Assembly (NCBI GenBank): GCA_937875035.1
Contig: CALNCF010000003.1
Location: 1-25,944, forward strand
Origin: an uncultured Sphingobacteriaceae bacterium
GTDB lineage: Bacteria; Bacteroidota; Bacteroidia; Sphingobacteriales; Sphingobacteriaceae
Direction: 5' to 3'
DNA: 25,944 nt
The notes under the pieces were generated by a model. The model had not been told where the DNA came from. It was given only the letters and a program-made list of their open reading frames with translations, and ran no database searches. How positions within the stretch are numbered: position 1 is the first letter of the stretch; each line of letters begins with the position of its first letter. This document shows positions 1-7,639 of the stretch, one piece after another. The translations under genes were made by a program, and so were the position numbers.

Positions 1-3000
1 GTCCCTGCCGTCCCAAAGAATGCCTGTTACCCTCGAGCCATTGCCGTTGATGTCCTGGTTAATGGTTTTTACAAGCTTGCCGGATACGGTGAAGATCTGC
101 ACCTGCACCTGGAGCTCATCGCCGGGGCGGTTGTGCTCAAACTGGAAATCGGTTTTAGTGGTAAAGGGGTTTGGGTAGTTCAGCACGTGCGCCAACCCGA
201 ACTCTTTGGATTCGGTGACGGTGAACTCGGTCGTGTTTTCGCTGGAATTGTTGAACACATCCCATGCTTTTACACGCAGCTTGTATTTTCCCGGGCTCAT
301 GTTAAGCAGGGGATACCTGATCTCGCCTTCCTGGTAGCTGTCGAGCTTGGCTTCGTAATAACGGTTGAGGTCGATCTTCTCTTCCGACTGGTCCTCCTTG
401 ATGAGGGTAGCCGTGAGGTCGTGCCCGATGCCGTTGCCAATGGTATTGATCCCGTTCTCGTCCTTCAGTTTGACAATGAGGGTAGGGTTCTGCCCGGTAA
501 TTCCGCCGAAGGCGAATTTTTCATCGTTCAGGAAGATCTGCATCTCCGGACCGGTCTGATCGGTCGGGGTGATATTGCTTGATCCACCCACGATCACACT
601 GTCGTAATTACCGTTCGCATCCAGTAGCCCGGAGTTCGAGTAATAGCTTAAACGGCCATAGCCCGGCTGGTAGGAAATATCTTTAGGCACCACAAAGGTG
701 TAGGTGAACTCGCCGTTGCTTACGCTCGCCTTGCCCTTATAGATGATGTTCTTTTGCAGCTCGTAGCTTACCGCGATGCTGGTACGGTCTTGCCCGAGCG
801 TACGCTGCGTGGTTTTCTTGTCGAATACCACCGGGTAGATCACGCCATTGTAATTGTTCAGCTTGTTGCCGTTGGCATCGCTGATATACCCGCTGATGGT
901 TACCTTGCTCAGCGCTTTCAGCGTATCCATGTTAGGAGAACCGATAGCGATGTTGTTGATCTTCTCTGCAATGATATTCAGCTTAGGCACTCCGAATGGA
1001 AGGGATGGATCTCCCAGCAGGGTGAAATTCCGGTTATTCTGGGTAAGACCGATATTGTCGAGATTCTTGCTTCTTCTGAAAATATCACCCAAAGCATTGC
1101 TGGTAAATGTGGTGTCGAACAAGGCTTTGATAAATGCTTCGTTCATCTTTTTGTTCTCGAAGGCGCCTACTACACGGGTAGTGGTAAAGAGCGCTACGGA
1201 ACCTCCGGTGGCATTCAACAGGGTAAGCTCCCCGGCAGACTGGAACGCGGGATCGTCCCAGCGGCTGAATGAGCAGGTAGCTGTCATCAGCAGGGGCATG
1301 TTGTTATAGTTCTTCCATGAATTGATGTCGTCGATGGTCAGTATCTTTTCGTGACCGAGCCCGATCTCCCCGCCATGCCCGATGTAATTGATGACCAGGG
1401 CACCGGTGCTCATGCGCTGGTTGATGGCGCTGTTTACACCCGGGTAGCGGTTGCCCGCAGGGGTGCTCTCCTGCGGATATGAATCCAGGTAGATCTTGTC
1501 GATATTGTATTTGCGGGTACGGCTCAGGATCAGGTTGTAGTTCGATTCGGCATCGCCTAAATGCAGGTTATTGTCTTCATCGTCTGCTACCAGCACATAA
1601 TTGTTGCGCCAGTCGCCGAAGGTGGCAGGGTCGCTGTAGTGAATGATCTTGTCGACCATTTGACGGGCTTGTGCGGGTGTTTGCACCGGCAGCCTTCCTA
1701 CGGCTACATCCACGGCAGACGCGCCGTAGCTGGTACCACCCTCTTCCCATCCGCCTTCCTGGTCGTCGAGCAGTCCGAAGTAATCGTCGGATACATAGGA
1801 TGTGATCGGCGAGAATGAATTCTTCGACTGAAAAGTCGGAAGGAAGGCCGTGTTGTTCTTTACAACATCCTTATTGTCGTATGAGCCGTCCCCGAACATA
1901 AGCAGGTAGCGCGGCATCTTCGATTCGTCCATCCCGGCACGGTCGTACAGCATCTTCAGGAAATCGCGGATGGCGCTTGCGTCGCGCGCGCCGCAGGAGA
2001 ATTCGTTGTAAATTTTATCCGGGGTGATCACCATTACATCCAGTCCGTTGTTCTGGCGGCGGAAGCTGGCAAGCCGTTCGGCTTCCGGCACAAAGTCGGG
2101 GTGAGCTACAATAACGAACTGGGGTTGCCCCGTTGCATGGAGATCCTGGTTTGCTACTTTTCCGGCGAAGCCGGGAGTTAAAAAAGAGCTTTGGTCGAAA
2201 GCGATAAATTCTTTCAGGGAAGGGGTCGCAACGGTAAAGGCGCGGATGTCCCCCTCATTCCGGGTAAGCTGCTGCGCAGGGTTTACGGGGTCGCTCACAT
2301 CCCAGATCTCCACATTGCTTTTGCCGGTAATATCGAGGTTGAAATTAGCAACGCTGGCCGCGCCGATGGTGCTGAAATTACGGAAGGGCATCTGAGCTGC
2401 CGAGAGCGTCAGGGCACGGGTGGCATTCAGCTCCATGAAATCCAGGAAGCCCACAGCGGTCGAATTGGTTTTGTTGAAGGTAATATTGATGGCTACATCA
2501 TCGCTTGCCGAAACCCTGGAGGTTACATCGGTGATCTGTACGCCATAAGGCTGGTCGTAATTAAAGGAAACGCCCCCGCAGTTGATGGTCTTAAAATTCT
2601 GCCCGTTGAACTTCAGCGTAAAGCTGCTGGAGGTTGGTGATTGTGAACGGCCCAATACTTTGGTCTTCACCTTTACCGGGATGCTTTTATCGAGGTTAGG
2701 AAAGCTGAAATTAAAATCATAGCTCAGCACATTGTTGAACTCCTCGCCGAAACGTTCTCTCCCTGATTTGATCGTGGTATTGATACCCGTACTGCGATCA
2801 ACCTCATGGTACCTGTAATCCTGGAACGTGGTGACATTCATGGTCGCCGAGGATGCATCGCCCGCAGGGCTGCTGCCGATGCGCTTCCCTGCCCCGAGAT
2901 CTGTGGTGGGGAAGTAGTAGGTTTCATTGCTGTATGGGTGCTTGTCGCGGAAAAAGCCCTGCTCGATCGAGCTGTAGAGCCAGCGGTCCGGGCCTTGCGC

Positions 3001-3762
3001 ATAGAATAAAATATAATCGCCCTGGTCGAAACGGCCGTCATTTTCTCCGGAAACCCGGATCGGATTTTCATACAGGTCGTCGAGCCTTGGTTTACTGTTC
3101 AGCTCAGGAAGATAGCCGCCGCCGTTGCCATAAATGCGGATGTTCTTCGGATCGATCGAAGCCGGGTCAATGCCCATATTCTGCAAATCAGCATAGCCCA
3201 AGCGGTGAATCCCGTTCTCTGTGATCGTCATCTTATACCACCTGCCCGAGCTCAATACAGAATGAGCGGTATAGGTTCTCAGTGCGGAATTACGAAGCGC
3301 AGAAGCCCCTGATCTTTGTGTAAGGCTGTACCGGAAAGATACCAGCTTCTCGATTTTTCCGTTTGATGCATTCTTGCGGAAGGGGAGAAGAGTGATCTGG
3401 AGGAAGGGCTGTTTACGGTCGAGCACGACTTCCGACAGGTCGCGGATCGTCGCGTCAATGTATTGCTCGTCCTGGCTGCTGATCACGCCTGCGGGAACAT
3501 CTTCATAGGTGGCATTACTGATGATGATCGCCGCGTTGGCGCCTGCTTTGATCCGTTCAGAAAAAAGCGGAAGACTGCCGAAGCGTGAATCATAAATAGC
3601 TTCGTTAAAAGTATAAATGGTGTGAGAAGTATTTTCCTGGTCGGTGAACGACTCATTACGCCACTGCAGCGTACGCTGATTACCCTGGCCATACCCGGAG
3701 AAAGCTCCAAACGAAAGGATAAGGATCAGAAAAGCCTGGAGTAATTTATTTTTATGTAACAT
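1..3762 (-). CDS. porU: Type IX secretion system sortase PorU (C25 gingipain-like peptidase), C-terminus cut by window edge
   Basis: I translated this leftward gene from the ATG at 3762; the frame stays open to base 1, giving 1254 residues with the C-terminal end missing. PorU is the cell-surface sortase that removes the C-terminal signal of T9SS cargo and joins the cargo to anionic lipopolysaccharide. Residues 1 to about 26 are a signal peptide ending in a GYGQ-like site. The peptidase C25 domain occupies the middle, with a GHGGEIG histidine (H796) and an MTATCSFSRWDDP cysteine (C830). The 34-residue spacing fits the His/Cys dyad of gingipain-type enzymes. From about residue 1190 a YPNPF stretch leads into a FlgD-like Ig fold, as in PorU homologues. 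It is divergent from a PorP/SprF gene and close to gldJ; porU and gldJ are neighbours in other Bacteroidota. Identity is very secure. Confidence 0.95.
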   Translation of the reverse strand, partial: MLHKNKLLQAFLILILSFGAFSGYGQGNQRTLQWRNESFTDQENTSHTIYTFNEAIYDSRFGSLPLFSERIKAGANAAIIISNATYEDVPAGVISSQDEQYIDATIRDLSEVVLDRKQPFLQITLLPFRKNASNGKIEKLVSFRYSLTQRSGASALRNSALRTYTAHSVLSSGRWYKMTITENGIHRLGYADLQNMGIDPASIDPKNIRIYGNGGGYLPELNSKPRLDDLYENPIRVSGENDGRFDQGDYILFYAQGPDRWLYSSIEQGFFRDKHPYSNETYYFPTTDLGAGKRIGSSPAGDASSATMNVTTFQDYRYHEVDRSTGINTTIKSGRERFGEEFNNVLSYDFNFSFPNLDKSIPVKVKTKVLGRSQSPTSSSFTLKFNGQNFKTINCGGVSFNYDQPYGVQITDVTSRVSASDDVAINITFNKTNSTAVGFLDFMELNATRALTLSAAQMPFRNFSTIGAASVANFNLDITGKSNVEIWDVSDPVNPAQQLTRNEGDIRAFTVATPSLKEFIAFDQSSFLTPGFAGKVANQDLHATGQPQFVIVAHPDFVPEAERLASFRRQNNGLDVMVITPDKIYNEFSCGARDASAIRDFLKMLYDRAGMDESKMPRYLLMFGDGSYDNKDVVKNNTAFLPTFQSKNSFSPITSYVSDDYFGLLDDQEGGWEEGGTSYGASAVDVAVGRLPVQTPAQARQMVDKIIHYSDPATFGDWRNNYVLVADDEDNNLHLGDAESNYNLILSRTRKYNIDKIYLDSYPQESTPAGNRYPGVNSAINQRMSTGALVINYIGHGGEIGLGHEKILTIDDINSWKNYNNMPLLMTATCSFSRWDDPAFQSAGELTLLNATGGSVALFTTTRVVGAFENKKMNEAFIKALFDTTFTSNALGDIFRRSKNLDNIGLTQNNRNFTLLGDPSLPFGVPKLNIIAEKINNIAIGSPNMDTLKALSKVTISGYISDANGNKLNNYNGVIYPVVFDKKTTQRTLGQDRTSIAVSYELQKNIIYKGKASVSNGEFTYTFVVPKDISYQPGYGRLSYYSNSGLLDANGNYDSVIVGGSSNITPTDQTGPEMQIFLNDEKFAFGGITGQNPTLIVKLKDENGINTIGNGIGHDLTATLIKEDQSEEKIDLNRYYEAKLDSYQEGEIRYPLLNMSPGKYKLRVKAWDVFNNSSENTTEFTVTESKEFGLAHVLNYPNPFTTKTDFQFEHNRPGDELQVQVQIFTVSGKLVKTINQDINGNGSRVTGILWDGRD

Positions 3763-3874
3763 AAATGCGCTTAAACAGGTACAACGTCTGGATAAAAAGA
3801 AAGTAAAAGTGCTTATTTTTTGCCAAAGACTGGTTTTGAACGATTTTTTACTGAGAAAATTGCTGAAACTGAGC

Positions 3875-3901
3875 TTGCTTTTCAATAATTTTTTATATTT
3901 G
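3875..3901 (+). promoter_or_regulatory. Bacteroidota-type promoter upstream of the PorP/SprF gene
   Basis: A perfect TAnnTTTG -7 element (TATATTTG, 3894-3901) is preceded by TTG at 3875-3877 with a 16-base spacer, close to the arrangement used by the Bacteroidota primary sigma factor. It lies about 45 bases before the ATG at 3947, in the divergent region between porU and the PorP/SprF gene. A transcript starting here would have a leader of about 40 bases. This is pattern matching only. I found no equally good element for porU on the other strand. Confidence 0.5.
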
Positions 3902-3946
3902 GGATTCATACATTCTGTAAAAAGAAGGAACAAGTACATATTACTC

Positions 3947-4915
3947 ATGTTTTATAAAAGAATTTTAGTCGTTGTTGCCGGTCTGTTGGCGTTCATGGAC
4001 GCTAAGGCACAAGACCCGGAGTTTTCACAGTTTTATGCTGCTCCACTGTACTTAAACCCAGCCTTCGCAGGAACTGCAGGTGGACCCCGGTTCAACCTGA
4101 ACTATCGTAACCAATGGCCGGGAATAAATAATGCCTATGAGCATTTTGCTTTCTCGTATGACCAGCATATCCCGACATTAGGCGGAGGTATTGGTGTATT
4201 GGTAACAAGCGACGACCAGGCAAACGGTGTATTCAAGAATACGCATGTAGGCGCCATGTATTCGTACCTGCTGAAAGTAAACAAGGAGGTAACCATTAAA
4301 GCGGGTATCCATACCACCTATGCGAACCATAGCGTGAACGGGAACAACCTGATCTATGCCTATGATAACGGGGGAAACCCGATCTATAGCTCCAATCCTA
4401 ACGGGAACAGAAGCATCTCTTTCGTGGATTTCGGTGCAGGCGCCCTGATCTTTACGGAAAAGGTTTTCGGGGGTGTATCCGTTGATCACCTGACCGAGCC
4501 TAATCATTCCATCGATGGTGGAAATGTGCCTTTGGCGCGAAAATATACCGGTCACGTGGGTATGTTTATCCCGGTGAATAAAAGAAAGAAAAATCCGGCA
4601 AGCATTTCTCCGAACGTATTATACCAGCAGCAGGGAGCGTCTCAACAGCTGAACTTAGGTATGTATTATAACCAGGGACCGATCGTGATCGGAGGATGGT
4701 ACCGTACAACCCTTGTGAACGGAGATGCGCTTATCGCCCTGGTAGGGGTTAAGTATGAAATGCTTAAGGTGGGTTACAGCTATGATATCGTTACTTCCAA
4801 GCTGCGTACTTCGGCTTCAGGCGCACACGAGGTGTCGCTTTCTGTGGAGCTGCCAGCTCCTGACCGCCGCGTAAGAGGCAAGTCGTACAAGCGGATCAAT
4901 TGCCCGTCTTTTTAA
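3947..4915 (+). CDS. PorP/SprF family type IX secretion system outer-membrane protein
   Basis: This 322-residue protein is predicted to be an outer-membrane barrel of the PorP/SprF family, which works with T9SS and, in some members, with surface adhesins. The frame is open further upstream to a GTG at 3809, but that start would add 46 residues before the signal peptide and would begin upstream of the promoter. The ATG at 3947 gives MFYKRILVVV followed by a hydrophobic stretch and cleavage after AKA. The mature N-terminus DPEFSQFYAAPLYLNPAFAG is the family hallmark. The rest is alternating, aromatic-rich and barrel-like, including a GGVSVDHLTEP segment. Genomes in this phylum carry many paralogues, so no specific gene name is justified. 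It lies between porU and gldJ and is probably co-transcribed with gldJ, 61 bases downstream. Confidence 0.9.
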   Translation: MFYKRILVVVAGLLAFMDAKAQDPEFSQFYAAPLYLNPAFAGTAGGPRFNLNYRNQWPGINNAYEHFAFSYDQHIPTLGGGIGVLVTSDDQANGVFKNTHVGAMYSYLLKVNKEVTIKAGIHTTYANHSVNGNNLIYAYDNGGNPIYSSNPNGNRSISFVDFGAGALIFTEKVFGGVSVDHLTEPNHSIDGGNVPLARKYTGHVGMFIPVNKRKKNPASISPNVLYQQQGASQQLNLGMYYNQGPIVIGGWYRTTLVNGDALIALVGVKYEMLKVGYSYDIVTSKLRTSASGAHEVSLSVELPAPDRRVRGKSYKRINCPSF

Positions 4916-4976
4916 GTTTTAATAATAATCAATATATTTACAGCGTTTACAAGCAACATTATTTAACCAAATAGCA

Positions 4977-6401
4977 ATGAGAAAAATTGTCAATATTTCA
5001 TTCTCCGTGTTGATGGCGGGTGCAGCTATGACCTTAGCTTCCTGTTCTCAGAAATCGGAAACAACGGGATGGAAATATAACGATAAGAACAACGGGGGGT
5101 TCCAGGTATATAAAGAAGTGAACCAGGCAACCGGTCCCGGGTTAGTATTGGTAGAGGGTGGTACATTTGTAATGGGTTCTATTGAGCAGGACCTGACCTA
5201 TGATATGGACAACCTGGAGAGACGTGTAACCGTGTCTTCTTTTTATATGGATGAAACAGAGGTTTCCAATATCGATTACCTGGAATATTTATACTGGGTG
5301 CTACGCGTATACGGAGCCGATTACCCGGAAGTTTACCGTAAAGCGCTTCCTGATACCCTGGTCTGGAGAAATCCGCTGGCGTACAACGAACCTTACGTAG
5401 ACAATTATTTACGTCACCCTTCTTTCCAGCATTACCCGGTGGTAGGTGTGAACTGGATCCAGTCGAATGAATACGCGGCATGGAGAACAGACCGTGTGAA
5501 TGAGCGTATCCTGATCAACAAGGGTATTCTGAAAGATAACCCTAACCAGGTGAACGAAGATAACTTCAACACACATGCGTACCTGGCCGGCCAGTACGAA
5601 GGTCTGGTAAAGAAGAACCTGAAAAACCTCGATCCGAATTCAGACGGAACACGTTCTGTAAAGATCCAGGATGGTATCCTTCTTCCGAATTACCGTCTCC
5701 CTACAGAAGCTGAGTGGGAATATGCTGCCAAAGCATTGAAAGGAAACTCAACCTGGGAGAACGTGAATGAAAAAAGAATTTATACCTGGAACGGTATAGG
5801 TATGCGTGATAATGCCGGAAAATCTAAAGGTATTATGTATGCCAACTACAAGAGAGGTCGTGGTGATAACATGGGTACCTCAGGATTCCTGAATGATAAC
5901 TATGACTTTACGGCTCCTGTAAAATCATTCCTTCCGAATGATAATGGCTTATATAACATGGCAGGTAACGTAAGTGAATGGGTGCTGGATGTATATCGTC
6001 CTTTATCTCCAGAAGACATGAGCGACCTGAATCCATTCCGTGGTAACGTATTCGATAAGCCTTTGCTGGATGCGGATGGTAACATCGCAGAGAAAGACAG
6101 CTTAGGCCGTGTGAAACGTGTAGTAGACAATGACCGTTATGTGAATCCTGATAAACGCAGCGACCTGGATGACGAGAGCATGTATGCTTATGGCGTGACC
6201 AGTATGGTGAACAATCGTGCCCGTGTATACAAAGGCGGTTCATGGAATGACCGTGCATACTTCCTGAGCCCTGGTGTAAGAAGATTCAAGGATGAAGAAG
6301 CTTCAAGTGCTGATATCGGCTTCCGTTGCGCGATGGTTCGTTTGGGCAGTGCGGATGGAAAGAAAGAGAATGCCCGTCGTGTAAACACACTGAAGAAATA
6401 A
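4977..6401 (+). CDS. gldJ: Gliding motility / T9SS lipoprotein GldJ (formylglycine-generating-enzyme-like fold)
   Basis: The 474-residue product starts with a lipoprotein signal ending in LASC, so C23 should be lipidated and the protein anchored in the outer membrane facing the periplasm. After a short linker it has an FGE-sulfatase/SUMF1-like domain. Landmarks are VEGGTFVMGS near residue 59, RLPTEAEWEYAA near 240, NVSEWVLDVY near 331, GGSWNDRA near 420 and IGFRCAMV near 447. GldJ and GldK share this fold but are structural T9SS components, not enzymes. I choose GldJ over GldK because porU is next door and no gldLMN genes follow. The length is close to that of GldK, so the two cannot be separated by size alone. 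A strong terminator lies 24 bases after the stop. Confidence 0.85.
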   Translation: MRKIVNISFSVLMAGAAMTLASCSQKSETTGWKYNDKNNGGFQVYKEVNQATGPGLVLVEGGTFVMGSIEQDLTYDMDNLERRVTVSSFYMDETEVSNIDYLEYLYWVLRVYGADYPEVYRKALPDTLVWRNPLAYNEPYVDNYLRHPSFQHYPVVGVNWIQSNEYAAWRTDRVNERILINKGILKDNPNQVNEDNFNTHAYLAGQYEGLVKKNLKNLDPNSDGTRSVKIQDGILLPNYRLPTEAEWEYAAKALKGNSTWENVNEKRIYTWNGIGMRDNAGKSKGIMYANYKRGRGDNMGTSGFLNDNYDFTAPVKSFLPNDNGLYNMAGNVSEWVLDVYRPLSPEDMSDLNPFRGNVFDKPLLDADGNIAEKDSLGRVKRVVDNDRYVNPDKRSDLDDESMYAYGVTSMVNNRARVYKGGSWNDRAYFLSPGVRRFKDEEASSADIGFRCAMVRLGSADGKKENARRVNTLKK

Positions 6402-6424
6402 ATTGAAAATATTCAATATTTTAG

Positions 6425-6448
6425 ACCCCGCCTCCGAGCGGGGTTTTT
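6425..6448 (+). terminator. Rho-independent terminator after gldJ
   Basis: CCCCGC (6426-6431) and GCGGGG (6438-6443) form a six-GC-pair stem around a six-base loop, extendable by one A-T pair, and are followed directly by a T run (6444-6448). It closes the PorP-gldJ unit and separates it from the glycosyltransferase at 6477. Confidence 0.9.
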
Positions 6449-6476
6449 AATTTAATACCAACCTGAATATACGACC

Positions 6477-7271
6477 ATGCAGACAGGCGGATACCGCAGC
6501 AGAGGAACCAAGAAAGAATATCAGCCGGGTAAGCCCGTGCTGAGCGTGATCACCGTGGTATACCAGGCAGAAAAGCTGCTGGAGCGCACCATGGAAAGTG
6601 TGCTCAACCAGGATTACCCGAACATCGAATATATTATTGTAGACGGTGCTTCGAAAGACGGTACGCTGGATATCATTCACAGGTATGATGACCAGGTAGC
6701 AATATGGATCTCGGAAAAAGACCAGGGGATCTATGATGCCATGAACAAAGGGCAGAGCCTGGCAACGGGCGATTACCTGCTGTTCCTGAATGCCGGTGAT
6801 GAGTTCTTTGATCCGCAGGTATGCACAAAGATCTTTACGGATTTTCCGGAAGCGGATGCGTATTATGGGGAGACGGAGATCATCTCGGAAGAGGGGGCGC
6901 TTTTGGGCAGGCGGCGACTGAACATTCCTGAAAAATTATCATGGAAAAGCCTGCAGTACGGGATGGTGGTCTGTCACCAGTCGTTCATTGTACGGAGAAC
7001 GCTGGCTCTTCCTTACAACACGGAATACCGTATTTCTGCGGACATCGACTGGGTGATCAACAGTTTGAAAAAGGGAGGGACATTTATCAATACGGGAATC
7101 TATATTTCCAAATTCCTGGAGGGAGGGATGTCGAACCAGCAGATGAAGCGGGGCTTAACAGAACGCTACCACATCCTGCGTCAGCATTTCGGTTTTATTC
7201 CGAACCTGCTGAACCATATATACATCGCCTTCCGGCTGGCAGGGCATTTGTTATCCGGGAAAAAGATCTGA
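6477..7271 (+). CDS. Glycosyltransferase family 2 (WcaA-like)
   Basis: This 264-residue GT-A fold glycosyltransferase would transfer a sugar from a nucleotide donor to a glycan or lipid carrier on the cytoplasmic side. Visible family signatures are SVITVVYQ (residues 23-30), IIVDGASKDGT (53-63), EKDQGIYDAMNKG (80-92) and ATGDYLLFLNAGDEF (96-110), which carries the metal/nucleotide-binding acidic motif. There is no transmembrane segment. The product is full length. It stands alone on the plus strand after the gldJ terminator and converges on the DUF4834 gene with one base between the two stops. The donor and acceptor cannot be deduced. Colanic-acid-type GT2 enzymes are the closest match by motif. 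Confidence 0.88.
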   Translation: MQTGGYRSRGTKKEYQPGKPVLSVITVVYQAEKLLERTMESVLNQDYPNIEYIIVDGASKDGTLDIIHRYDDQVAIWISEKDQGIYDAMNKGQSLATGDYLLFLNAGDEFFDPQVCTKIFTDFPEADAYYGETEIISEEGALLGRRRLNIPEKLSWKSLQYGMVVCHQSFIVRRTLALPYNTEYRISADIDWVINSLKKGGTFINTGIYISKFLEGGMSNQQMKRGLTERYHILRQHFGFIPNLLNHIYIAFRLAGHLLSGKKI

Positions 7272-7272
7272 A

Positions 7273-7536
7273 TTATTTTACTTCTTCGAAATCCACAAAA
7301 TCACCTTCGCGGTCACTGATCCCCCGCTTCTTCTTAGGCTTGGAAGGCGGTGGCATGTAATCCACTTCGATCTGCCCGGCAGGACGTGTCTGCTGGCTGT
7401 ACTGGCGGTTGTACCGGCCCTGCATGCTTTCTTCGGCCTTGCGTACGACCCTGGCTACCATGAATGGCATCAGCAGCTTCGCCAGGGAACGGAGTACCAG
7501 GATAATAAGGATGATTGTTAAAATAAATTTCAACAT
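7273..7536 (-). CDS. DUF4834 family small membrane protein
   Basis: An 87-residue protein with an N-terminal hydrophobic helix (about residues 2-20, MLKFILTIILIILVLRSLAK) and a charged, proline/lysine-rich cytoplasmic tail containing MPPPSKPKKKRG and ending GDFVDFEEVK. This layout fits DUF4834, a Bacteroidota-restricted family of unknown function. It lies 103 bases downstream of uvrB on the same strand but has its own good -7 promoter element, so it need not be co-transcribed with uvrB. Confidence 0.75.
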   Translation of the reverse strand: MLKFILTIILIILVLRSLAKLLMPFMVARVVRKAEESMQGRYNRQYSQQTRPAGQIEVDYMPPPSKPKKKRGISDREGDFVDFEEVK

Positions 7537-7556
7537 AGTACGATTGAATAGTGTGG

Positions 7557-7564
7557 CAAATATA
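7557..7564 (-). promoter_or_regulatory. TAnnTTTG -7 element for the DUF4834 gene
   Basis: On the minus strand the sequence reads TATATTTG, a perfect Bacteroidota -7 element, 20 bases upstream of the ATG at 7536. No TTG is found at the usual distance upstream, so the -33 element is weak or absent. Confidence 0.4.
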
Positions 7565-7639
7565 GGTATAACAACGAATATGGAATAGGGTTTATGATAA
7601 CTTGCCTTATTCTATAAAGTTATTGTTACAGCTTCGACT

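Noticed and set aside
133..3224. Plus-strand open frames opposite porU
   Set aside because: They are antisense to a continuous, motif-bearing PorU reading frame and encode nothing recognisable.
3809..3946. Longer reading of the PorP/SprF gene from a GTG
   Set aside because: It would put 46 residues before a normal signal peptide and start upstream of the promoter; the ATG at 3947 is far better.
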